From Clostridiales bacterium (GTDB lineage: Bacteria > Bacillota > Clostridia > Caldicoprobacterales > DTU083), in assembly GCA_012842605.1 (NCBI GenBank), contig DUSN01000053.1, positions 1 through 48,816 on the forward strand: a stretch of DNA of 48,816 nucleotides. The letters run 5' to 3'. The position numbers were made by a program, and so were the translations under genes. The notes beneath the pieces are model-generated. The model made no database searches. It was not told where the DNA came from and was given only the letters and a program-made list of their open reading frames with translations. Positions within the stretch are counted from its first letter, which is position 1. Every line of letters starts with the position of its first letter. Below are positions 24,291 through 32,280 of the stretch, piece by piece.

Positions 24291-26147
24291 TTACATGTAT
24301 GTTCCATGCTCCCTTATCAATTTATCAAAATTAAGGTACAAATAATGCCTCTCCCACTCTATCCGGATTTCTTCAGGTTTTCTCGGGATATGCCCATAAG
24401 GAGAGTATAGCCTTGGATATTCTAAAGTTATCTGCTGCTTATCCACAGTAAACCCTTTTCCATATATAACCTCATACTGGTGTTTCCCTTTATATATCAA
24501 TGTTTTTGTCCGTTCATTAAAAAGAATTTCCCGGGCTTTCAGCTCTCTGACAAAGGTCCTAAAATCATTGTATTGTGCATCCGTTCCTATCTCACATATC
24601 CAGTATGTCATCTTTCCTCTTTGAATCCACTCTGATGAATTTTGGGGATGGGCTTGCAAGGGATAACGTCCAGCCAGCATGATATACACACCATTCAGCC
24701 GTCCGAACAAATACCTGTCTTCTATTTCAACTTCATCAAAGGATTCAGTTGGAAACCATGCATGAGTATAATTTATACGCTCTTTTTCCATAAAGCCTTT
24801 GCGCTTTCTTATATCATAAATGCTTATATGTACATTCTCATGCTGTACCGAATAAGGCATGATGCCATTGCCTACCCAATAGCCCGGAGAAAAATTGCGA
24901 TCAATATCATCAAAAGCAGAGGAAGCGGGATGGGTAGTGAATACCGTCACTTCAGGAGATAAAGTGGCCTGCCAGATATGCTGCTGGTCTCCAAATGTAC
25001 CCGGATGATGAGCCTGAGCAGTTGACAGCATATAATCTTTTGTTTTATACGTATAAGTATTTGCACGCTGAATTGCAATTCCCTGAGTAACGGGATTGAG
25101 AATACGAACCAAAAGAGGAAGTAAGCCGGACCGCTTTAATATCTTCTTATTCACCATATTTAAATCTTTAAGGAAGCTGTTATTATGCATCTTCCAGCTT
25201 TCAAACATATCCAAGGTAATCTCTATGGATTCAGGATTTGTAAAGCTTTCCATTCCCCAAAGAAAAAGGCCTGTAGTACTAAAATCTTTTAAGTCATTAA
25301 ATTCCTCTCTGATTTCGGATAAATCCAGCCCCATGGAATCCTGTATCACTGCTGTATCCCTGTCTTTGCCCACAACGCGGATTACCTGAGGCAAATCATA
25401 GTTTTTCATGAGCAGGAATCCTGAGGAGATACGGGAGTAATCGTATTCATCTTTATACTTAAACCCCCATACTGCCTGGCTTATATCCAATACATCCTGA
25501 TGCAGGGGATATTTCTTCTGCTTCTCGTAACAGCGCCCGCTGGCTGCGCAAAACAACCCGTGCCAGGAATGCATGGCCATATCCAGTAAAATCAAATCCA
25601 ATATCATTTTGGATTTTATCTGAATTTCTTCATCCCGGGCAAAGTCAATCAGCAAACAAAGAGCGCCAATATCCTCTTCATAATATGTATTGGAATGCCA
25701 TTCACTGAAACCATATAAAAAACGATATTTCAACCATCGCAGAATATGTTCTTTTGCCTTAATTTTCAGCTGCCGGCCGGTAAAAAAGCTGTTGGCAAAT
25801 ACCTTTTTCGGATATAATTGTCCTGCCAGATATGCTTCGGATGCAAATAATATCTGGTGATTCTCTGACCAAAAGCACATATTATCCTCGCCGGGCTCAT
25901 CCATGAAATATCTGAAGTTCAGTACAGTCTCTTCCATCAAGGCAACCATTTTTTCACTTAACAAGTGACGATAACTGTATAAACAACGCAGAACAGCTGC
26001 CAGACGAAAATCTGCACAATCAAGCCTAAGGTTTATGTACTCACAAAGCTCGTGTATCGGGCTTTCGTCAATTTGCTGCTCTTGCTCCAGCAATTTAATG
26101 TCTGAAAAACTCTTAGGACCCATTTTCATTTTCATATCTGGTTTCAT
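24291..26147 (-). CDS. Large protein resembling polysaccharide lyases (alpha/alpha-toroid plus beta-sandwich)
   Basis: A 618-residue protein with an all-alpha N-terminal half (to about 330) and a beta-rich C-terminal half. Aromatic and histidine-rich signatures are visible: CFWSENHQILFASEAYLAGQ (about 94-113), FSEWHSNTYYEED (about 147-159), and a TAQAHHPGTFGDQQHIWQATLSPEVTVFTTHPASSA stretch near 370-405. The overall layout resembles heparinase- and alginate-lyase-like toroids with a beta-sandwich, and I recall similar unannotated proteins in other bacteria. There is no signal peptide, so it would act in the cytosol on imported oligosaccharides. Two further start codons lie close to the first ATG. 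The genomic setting, between the GPH symporter and ThuA/Gfo genes, supports a carbohydrate role. The reaction is unproven. Confidence 0.7.
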   Translation of the reverse strand: MKPDMKMKMGPKSFSDIKLLEQEQQIDESPIHELCEYINLRLDCADFRLAAVLRCLYSYRHLLSEKMVALMEETVLNFRYFMDEPGEDNMCFWSENHQILFASEAYLAGQLYPKKVFANSFFTGRQLKIKAKEHILRWLKYRFLYGFSEWHSNTYYEEDIGALCLLIDFARDEEIQIKSKMILDLILLDMAMHSWHGLFCAASGRCYEKQKKYPLHQDVLDISQAVWGFKYKDEYDYSRISSGFLLMKNYDLPQVIRVVGKDRDTAVIQDSMGLDLSEIREEFNDLKDFSTTGLFLWGMESFTNPESIEITLDMFESWKMHNNSFLKDLNMVNKKILKRSGLLPLLVRILNPVTQGIAIQRANTYTYKTKDYMLSTAQAHHPGTFGDQQHIWQATLSPEVTVFTTHPASSAFDDIDRNFSPGYWVGNGIMPYSVQHENVHISIYDIRKRKGFMEKERINYTHAWFPTESFDEVEIEDRYLFGRLNGVYIMLAGRYPLQAHPQNSSEWIQRGKMTYWICEIGTDAQYNDFRTFVRELKAREILFNERTKTLIYKGKHQYEVIYGKGFTVDKQQITLEYPRLYSPYGHIPRKPEEIRIEWERHYLYLNFDKLIREHGTYM

Positions 26148-26183
26148 ATGAACTCTGCATCTCCTATATCAAAACAGAATATG

Positions 26184-26264
26184 AGTTTTCATAGATCATT
26201 TACATAACAGAGATTTTATAGATCCATACACTTAACGGAGTTTTCATAGATCATACACTTAATG
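26184..26264. repeat. Degenerate tandem repeat, three units of about 27 bases
   Basis: Three consecutive units (26184-26210, 26211-26238, 26239-26264) each match AGTTTTCATAGATCATACACTTAACG with a few changes. They fill most of the gap between the MFS stop and the lyase-like gene start. They could be regulator binding sites or a slipped duplication. Confidence 0.75.
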
Positions 26265-27731
26265 TTATATCAGCGCTTTTTTCAGGTCTTTCAGTTCTTC
26301 CTGGGAAACAGGGTTTTCAGGCTTATTACCTCTTTTGTATTCCAGGTATTGTGTAATTTTCTCAGAGGTTTTTTGATCCAGTTTATAGCCTTTTGCTGCA
26401 AGATAAGTAATACCCAGCAATATGAAGGGAATTACTAAAATGATAATTTTTAAAGCTAATATGAGAGAATCCGGCTGGTCCATCAAGAAAGTTTTAGTAA
26501 CTCCATTCTCTACTTTTGTAATTGGCTCAATGTATCCGGCAATTTCCAACATAACAGATACTATAAATATACCGATGGCTGCAGAAGTTTTTCGAGACAA
26601 TGTCATTATGCCGCTGAATGAACCAGCATTACGCTTACCAAAAGCCATCTCTCCCACATCGGTTACATCCGGGAACATAATCCATGGCATAACCACACAA
26701 CCTGCCACTCCAAGCCCCATATATACAGCAGTAAAATAAATAACCCAACTTGGCCAATTGGGCTGGATTAAAGCCATGAACAGTATTGCGCTCATCCAAA
26801 TAAAGACGGAGTTTTTAATAACGCCGGATTTACCAATGCGATTTGCAGCTTTAATCACCAGGGGCACACACACCAATTGGGTGATAAGCAAGGCACCCAG
26901 TACATAATTTAGTTCGGAGGGGCGCTTAAGATAATAGTTCATATAATAGGCAAAGATAGTGGATACAATATCCATAGCCAGGAAGGAAAATAAATATATG
27001 AACAGCAAAGAACGAAAAATGCGTACTTGAAATGGCTTTATAAATTCTGTTAATGACCATTTTTCATTGACTTGATTTTCTATGTTTACCCGCTCTTTGG
27101 TAAATAAGAACATCAGTAAGTAAGGAATTGCGAAAAATAATGCAAATGCCAGTGCCATAACCATATATCCTGTCCGCAAATCAGGAAAAGCCTTAACAAT
27201 TTCTATAGGAACTACCGCGCATATCAAACTGGAGGCTTGGGAAAAAACCAACCTGGTACCATTGACAAGATTGCGCTCCTTAAAGTCAATGCTGACTTCG
27301 CTGCTCATAGCCGAATATGGAACCATAACTATGGTAGATACGGTTTTATACAGGACATATGCAAACAGCATATAGAAAAAGCGTACCCATTCACTGTCAT
27401 TGGAAATTGGATACCATATCATAAAGAAGGCAGCTAATATACCAAAGAACCCTACTAAGAAGTAAGGCCTTCGCCTTCCCCAACGGGTGCGAGTTCGATC
27501 GCTTATAAGCCCCATCATTGGATCGGATATAGCATCCCAGACTTGAGCAATCAGTATGATGATGCCTGCCAGAGCCGGCCTTATCTTGACCACATCGGTC
27601 ATAAAAATTAAAAAGTAGAAGTTGATAATTATTTGTGCTCCACCGCCAAATAAATCACCCGAGGCAAAAATATAGCGTTCTTTTCTCGAAACCTTATCCT
27701 GCAAGTTGCCCAACCCCTCTCTTTTTTTCAT
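26265..27731 (-). CDS. GPH-family (MelB-like) sugar:cation symporter
   Basis: The 488-residue protein has 12 predicted membrane helices of the major facilitator fold. The glycoside-pentoside-hexuronide subfamily shows in AQVWDAISDPMMGLISDRTRTRWGRRRPYFL (about 63-93) and FKERNLVNGTRLVFSQ (about 151-166), matching the MelB/XynB/UidB pattern. GPH carriers import disaccharides, glucuronides or xylosides with Na+ or H+. It is the first gene of the sugar cluster and presumably supplies the substrate processed by the four following gene products. The start is the ATG at 27731, preceded by a weak ribosome binding site. Confidence 0.92.
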   Translation of the reverse strand: MKKREGLGNLQDKVSRKERYIFASGDLFGGGAQIIINFYFLIFMTDVVKIRPALAGIIILIAQVWDAISDPMMGLISDRTRTRWGRRRPYFLVGFFGILAAFFMIWYPISNDSEWVRFFYMLFAYVLYKTVSTIVMVPYSAMSSEVSIDFKERNLVNGTRLVFSQASSLICAVVPIEIVKAFPDLRTGYMVMALAFALFFAIPYLLMFLFTKERVNIENQVNEKWSLTEFIKPFQVRIFRSLLFIYLFSFLAMDIVSTIFAYYMNYYLKRPSELNYVLGALLITQLVCVPLVIKAANRIGKSGVIKNSVFIWMSAILFMALIQPNWPSWVIYFTAVYMGLGVAGCVVMPWIMFPDVTDVGEMAFGKRNAGSFSGIMTLSRKTSAAIGIFIVSVMLEIAGYIEPITKVENGVTKTFLMDQPDSLILALKIIILVIPFILLGITYLAAKGYKLDQKTSEKITQYLEYKRGNKPENPVSQEELKDLKKALI

Positions 27732-27843
27732 AGAATGTCAGCTTGATGCCCCGTTTATGGTATATTGATCTATTAAGATTTGTATCCTATATCCAGCTTA
27801 GTAGAATCTATGCTTCATCTGCCTCCAGAGCAGGCGGTTTGTC

Positions 27844-28272
27844 TCATTCAACATTGTACATCTTTTTCATATCTGCAACAGAGGTTGAAATAAGTTCTTT
27901 CAGAACATCCAAATTAATATCTTCAATTTTGTTTATGTACAGACAGGAACCTGAACTTACTTTGTGCTTGCCCAGCTTGTCCAGCAAGTGCTTATACTTA
28001 TTTACTCCAGGCATAAGGTATATCACTATATTCTGCTCTCTCGGAGAAAATGCAATTAAAGGCCAATCCCCTTCCTGTTTGCTTCTCTCAGACTTGTAAT
28101 GATAGGTGCCGTATCCTATCATGTTATTGTTCCAAAGGGCAGGTTCTTCATCCAATACACTGTCAAACACCTTTTTAAGTTCTATACAATCCAGTCTCTT
28201 TTTCTCCGGTTCAATGCTCATTAAAAATTCATTCACATCCTGATTGGTGGGCTTTGTTTTTACTTCGCTCAT
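27844..28272 (-). CDS. DUF1801 domain protein
   Basis: A 142-residue protein of the DUF1801 (YdhG/YjhX-like) fold: NQDVNEFLMSIEPEKKRLDCIELKKVFDSVLDEEPALWNNNMIGYGTYHYK is the usual family start, and FSPREQNIVIYLMPGVNKY the core. Proteins of this family are small, single-domain and of unclear biochemical role, with suggested iron-chaperone-like relatives (frataxin-like fold). It is transcribed alone on the minus strand, divergent from the lysine-riboswitch gene, with no recognisable partner. Function is not assignable. Confidence 0.8.
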   Translation of the reverse strand: MSEVKTKPTNQDVNEFLMSIEPEKKRLDCIELKKVFDSVLDEEPALWNNNMIGYGTYHYKSERSKQEGDWPLIAFSPREQNIVIYLMPGVNKYKHLLDKLGKHKVSSGSCLYINKIEDINLDVLKELISTSVADMKKMYNVE

Positions 28273-28370
28273 AACTCACCTCAGCAATAGTATTTTGTGT
28301 ATATTATATCAAAATTTAACTAAGTTTTTCTTTTTTTCATTCGGGTTGCTGGTTAATTTTTTATTTATTA

Positions 28371-28399
28371 TTGACTTCTTGTTATCTTCTGTCTATACT
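28371..28399 (+). promoter_or_regulatory. Sigma-A promoter of the lysine-riboswitch transcript
   Basis: TTGACT (28371-28376) and TATACT (28394-28399) are spaced by 17 bases; transcription would begin near 28406, about 27 bases before the riboswitch. Confidence 0.85.
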
Positions 28400-28432
28400 A
28401 ATGCTAAGATTGTACAATTTAATAATTTAAAT

Positions 28433-28599
28433 CGATAGAGGCGCGGGCTGTACGAGTAGTCTGTTATATATGGCTTGGCACAGTAACAGATGAAAAGACA
28501 TACCGCCGAAGTGACAGTGACCTGCCAGGAGGCACTGTTGCTGGGCTGATGCAGAATATGTATCAGACTGTCACTAATTAATTTGGTGGAGAGCTATCG
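28433..28599 (+). promoter_or_regulatory. Lysine riboswitch (L-box)
   Basis: P1 is formed by CGATAG (28433-28438) and CTATCG (28594-28599). The core carries the L-box hallmarks: GATAGAGGCGCG at the 5' side, AGTA with TGAAAAGAC, ACCGCCGAAG, GTTGCTGGGC and GGAGAGCTATC at the 3' side, in the expected order. The element binds L-lysine and switches off downstream expression. A hairpin terminator follows at 28615. The gene behind is an NhaC-family carrier, a known target of this riboswitch class. Confidence 0.95.
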
Positions 28600-28614
28600 T
28601 GTGTTTTTTAGAAT

Positions 28615-28650
28615 AAAAACATAAGGTCTCTCTATGCCTTATGTTTTTTT
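28615..28650 (+). terminator. Riboswitch-controlled intrinsic terminator
   Basis: AAAAACATAAGG (28615-28626) pairs with CCTTATGTTTTT (28637-28648) and continues in a T-run. GAGAG of the aptamer's 3' end (28589-28593) could pair with CTCTC in the loop (28628-28632), offering a possible antiterminator contact. Confidence 0.85.
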
Positions 28651-28741
28651 TGTCATTAGGGTTTCATTGACCCTGATGCTTTACTATTGTATCTATTTAT
28701 AGTTTTAAATAGATAAAATTAAAAAATAGGGGGGTTTATTT

Positions 28742-30373
28742 ATGAATCGGAAAAAACTATTTACTATGCTTGCATTCATAGTGATAATGATTCTGGTATT
28801 TGCAATTCCGGCTTTCGCTGAAGAAGCTGCAGGCGAAGAGTATCAGAGCAACGTATATGCTACATTCTGGTCTATTGTTCCGCCGGTTATTGCAATCGTA
28901 CTGGCTCTTATCACAAAGGAAGTCTACAGCTCACTTTTTATTGGTATTATTAGCGGAGCTTTGCTTTATGCAAACTTCAATCCTTTAAATGCCTTTCATT
29001 CAATGTTTTCAGATGGATTTATAGCTTCTCTATCAGACAGCTGGAATGTGGGAATACTGATTTTCCTTGTAGCTTTGGGAACAGTTGTATGCCTTATGAA
29101 CAAGGCAGGCGGTTCTGCTGCATATGGAAGATGGGCAGCTCAGAAAATAAGAAGCAGAAAAGGTGCAATTCTGGCTACTTTTGGGCTTGGTGTGCTGATA
29201 TTTGTGGATGACTACTTTAACTGCCTTACAGTCGGTAATGTTATGAGACCTATTACAGACAAGCACAGAATTTCTCGTGCTAAGCTGGCATATCTTGTAG
29301 ATGCCACCGCTGCACCCATTTGCATGATTGCTCCCATATCTTCCTGGGCAGCTGCTGTTACAGGTGTAGTGGAAGGCTATGATGGCCTTGATCTTTTTAT
29401 CCGTGCAATACCTTATAATCTGTACTCCCTTCTTACAATTGGAATGATTATAATCATAACATTAATGGGTATCGAATACGGACCAATGAGAAAGCATGAA
29501 GAAAATGCAATAATGAATGGTGATGTTTATACTACACCGGACAGACCTTATGAAGGAAAGGATGTTGAAGCGCCTGTTGGTAAAGGAAAGGTTATTGACC
29601 TAATAATTCCTGTACTTATATTAATAGTCTTCTGCATATTGGGTATGGTCTATACCGGCGGTATCCTCGATGGTGCAAACATAGTCGATGCATTTGCCAA
29701 TAGCGATGCTTCCCTTGGATTGTCTTTAGGCTCTTGTCTTGCTCTTATTCTTATCATTATATACTTTCTGGTTCGTAAAATCCTTACATTTAATGAATGC
29801 ATGGAATGCTTTCCTGAAGGGTTCAAAGCAATGGTTCCTGCAATTCTCATTCTTACGTTTGCATGGACTCTAAGTGGTATGACTGGTCTTCTAGGCGTCA
29901 AAGAGTATGTCAGCAGCATCTTTGAAGGCGCAACCGGCCTGAAGCTTATGCTGCCGGCTATCGTATTTGCAGTAGCTGTTGGAATGTCTTTTGCAACCGG
30001 TACATCCTGGGGAACATTCGGCATTCTTCTGCCAATTGTGGTAGCAGTAGATCTCTCGCCTGAGCTGCTGATTATATCAGTATCAGCCTGTCTTGCAGGA
30101 GCTGTGTGCGGTGACCATTGCTCACCGATTTCGGATACTACAATCATGTCTTCCACAGGAGCCATGTGCAACCACATAAACCATGTGACAACACAGCTTC
30201 CTTATGCCATAACTGTAGCAGCTGTATCCTTTGTTGGCTATATTATTGCCGGTTTTATACAATCTGCCTGGATAGTACTTCCCCTATCCATCCTCATGAT
30301 GTTCGGCGTGCTGGTTGTTATAAAGCTTGTAGTAGCAAACAGATCATATGCGGCCGCCAAGGCAAAGGCATGA
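28742..30373 (+). CDS. NhaC-family Na+/H+ antiporter-like carrier, probable lysine transporter (LysW type)
   Basis: A 543-residue polytopic membrane protein of the NhaC family (about 11-13 helices), preceded by an N-terminal signal-like hydrophobic stretch ending in AFAEEA. Family motifs include LIFVDDYFNCLTVGNVMRPITDKHRISRAKLAYLVDATAAPICMIAPISSW (about 152-202) and CGDHCSPISDTTIMSSTGA (about 458-476). NhaC-like proteins under lysine-riboswitch control were proposed by comparative genomics to be lysine transporters (LysW). The riboswitch and terminator upstream argue for repression by lysine, thus uptake rather than Na+ extrusion. GGGGGG precedes the ATG. A terminator follows the stop. Confidence 0.9.
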   Translation: MNRKKLFTMLAFIVIMILVFAIPAFAEEAAGEEYQSNVYATFWSIVPPVIAIVLALITKEVYSSLFIGIISGALLYANFNPLNAFHSMFSDGFIASLSDSWNVGILIFLVALGTVVCLMNKAGGSAAYGRWAAQKIRSRKGAILATFGLGVLIFVDDYFNCLTVGNVMRPITDKHRISRAKLAYLVDATAAPICMIAPISSWAAAVTGVVEGYDGLDLFIRAIPYNLYSLLTIGMIIIITLMGIEYGPMRKHEENAIMNGDVYTTPDRPYEGKDVEAPVGKGKVIDLIIPVLILIVFCILGMVYTGGILDGANIVDAFANSDASLGLSLGSCLALILIIIYFLVRKILTFNECMECFPEGFKAMVPAILILTFAWTLSGMTGLLGVKEYVSSIFEGATGLKLMLPAIVFAVAVGMSFATGTSWGTFGILLPIVVAVDLSPELLIISVSACLAGAVCGDHCSPISDTTIMSSTGAMCNHINHVTTQLPYAITVAAVSFVGYIIAGFIQSAWIVLPLSILMMFGVLVVIKLVVANRSYAAAKAKA

Positions 30374-30413
30374 TAGTCTATACTGAAAATAACATGTAAA
30401 TAAACTCATAAGC

Positions 30414-30454
30414 AAAAGCTGATGCGTATGAAAAATTTATGCATCAGCTTTTTT
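30414..30454 (+). terminator. Rho-independent terminator of the NhaC-type gene
   Basis: AAAAGCTGATGC (30414-30425) pairs with GCATCAGCTTTT (30441-30452), followed by a T-run. Confidence 0.85.
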
Positions 30455-30587
30455 GCACTTGATTGCATTTGTGTAACTTGATACTACATTTCTTATACTT
30501 GTGCAACTTGTATTAGAAATGAATGTATTTGTATCCACGCTATGCCTGCTTCTCCTAGAATGCAAAATTCAGAGCATCCCTGCTTAA

Positions 30588-32222
30588 TCAGGAATGCGCC
30601 ACCGACATTAATTTAGGCACTACCTGCTTTTTGCGGGAAAACATGTCCTTTATGAAAACACTTATCTCTCCTTTCCTCAGCCCAAATGCAGCTTCAGCCA
30701 GCCATCTTTCCTTTCCGGCTACGATAAGTTCGGTGCCGCCCATTACCAGGCTGGTCAGCATAAGCACAGAAAGATCAAGGTCATAGTCCTTGCATACGTT
30801 TTCCAGTTCTTCTTTCACTTGATCGTAAAATTTATGAAAGACCTCAATATCTCCTACATTAACCTGGGATACGGACACTTTATAGTTGCCCATAATAAAC
30901 CTTTTCATATCCCTGGTTATTATACTTCTGGGCGGAATGCCGGCAAGATTTTCACCTCTTGACAGCATTTTCATCCCATATTCCAGTATGTTTACGCCAG
31001 CTATTCCTGCCAGAAACTCAGCCATTTTTTCATCATCAGGGGTACTGGTAGGGGATTTGAAAATCAGGGTGTCGGACAAAATACCGCTCAGCATGAGGCC
31101 TGCCATGGCCTTTGGAATCTCTACATTATTCTCCAGGTAAGCCTTACAGATTATAGTATTTGTGCTGCCAACCGGCTCTGCACGATAATACAGCGGACCC
31201 ATGGTCTGAAAGTCAGAAATTCTGTGATGGTCAATAACTTCCACAATTCTATTGGTCTCTATACCGTCAATGGATTGGCTTTTTTCATTATGATCCACAA
31301 GTATAACTTCTTTGGGGCTGATATCCATTAGATTGCTTCTTGAGAACATGCCCGCGATTTTCCCATGCTCATCAACAACCGGAAAGCTTCTGTATTTGGA
31401 GGTAATCATATTTTTCTTTACATCCTCTATATCTTCAGAAAGTGCATAGTATTCAAGGTTTTCTTTTTTAACCAGTTTTGCTATGGGTACAGCAAGATTT
31501 ACCGCCTGAACCAATTCATATATATTTTTTCTCGAAGAAAAGATCACGCCTTTATAATCCGGCAGCAAATTTAAAACAGTATTATCTTCAACAGCAGCGA
31601 CGATTATATATTTAGGTTCCAGGGAAAACATAAATCCGGCACCATATTCATGCTGATTGCAGATTATAAGCCCGTTCCTGGAAATACGCCTATAATATGT
31701 TAAATCACTGAAGATATAGACATTACCCTTGAATACATCCTCCTCCAATTGCCCTTGCACAATTGAAAGCTCCAGCACATCCAGCAGGTTGGAAATGGGA
31801 ATCTCCATTTCATCCAGATGATTTTGCTGCAGCGTTATCAAGGCCGGCAGCAAGTCCACAATAGAAATGACCCCCATCAGCCTGTCACGGTGGTTTGCTA
31901 CCGGAAGTGTCTTTCCTTCGGTGGCAACTATCTTTTTAACAACATCCAATATGGAATCCTGTTCATGAACCGGTGTTACCTGTTCCAGCCTCATATCCGC
32001 TACTTTCGGCTTTAGATTATCCAGCTTAATCGGTTTATCAACATTAAAAAACTCCAGGCAGAAAGAAGTTTCCGAATTGATATCTCCTAAAACTGCCGGT
32101 ATATATTTTTTACGGGGATCCAGCTGATTTTTCAGGTGAGCATAGGCCAATGCAGCGCAGGTAGAATCAGTATCAGGATTCTTGTGGCCAAATACATATA
32201 CTATATTCTTGCTGCTTAACAA
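30588..32222 (-). CDS. Manganese-dependent family II inorganic pyrophosphatase with CBS and DRTGG domains
   Basis: Family II pyrophosphatases hydrolyse pyrophosphate to two phosphates. The DHH domain begins with YVFGHKNPDTDSTCAALAYAHLKN (about 9-32), and the DHH motif is in VEVIDHHRISDF. Between them is a regulatory insert of two CBS halves and a DRTGG domain (about 65-300). Total length 544 matches the nucleotide-regulated CBS-PPases described in Clostridium perfringens and relatives, inhibited by AMP/ADP and activated by ATP or diadenosine polyphosphates. It is 58 bases downstream of aconitase, on the same strand, with a possible weak hairpin overlapping its stop (30574-30597). Confidence 0.93.
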   Translation of the reverse strand: MLSSKNIVYVFGHKNPDTDSTCAALAYAHLKNQLDPRKKYIPAVLGDINSETSFCLEFFNVDKPIKLDNLKPKVADMRLEQVTPVHEQDSILDVVKKIVATEGKTLPVANHRDRLMGVISIVDLLPALITLQQNHLDEMEIPISNLLDVLELSIVQGQLEEDVFKGNVYIFSDLTYYRRISRNGLIICNQHEYGAGFMFSLEPKYIIVAAVEDNTVLNLLPDYKGVIFSSRKNIYELVQAVNLAVPIAKLVKKENLEYYALSEDIEDVKKNMITSKYRSFPVVDEHGKIAGMFSRSNLMDISPKEVILVDHNEKSQSIDGIETNRIVEVIDHHRISDFQTMGPLYYRAEPVGSTNTIICKAYLENNVEIPKAMAGLMLSGILSDTLIFKSPTSTPDDEKMAEFLAGIAGVNILEYGMKMLSRGENLAGIPPRSIITRDMKRFIMGNYKVSVSQVNVGDIEVFHKFYDQVKEELENVCKDYDLDLSVLMLTSLVMGGTELIVAGKERWLAEAAFGLRKGEISVFIKDMFSRKKQVVPKLMSVAHS

Positions 32223-32280
32223 GTCTTGTCATCCCTTCGAAAGATAGTTTGGCTATAAATTCCCTGCTTTTGCAGCAATA

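Noticed and set aside
26184..26264. CRISPR-like repeats
   Set aside because: The units are directly adjacent with no spacers and vary in length, so this is a tandem repeat, not an array.
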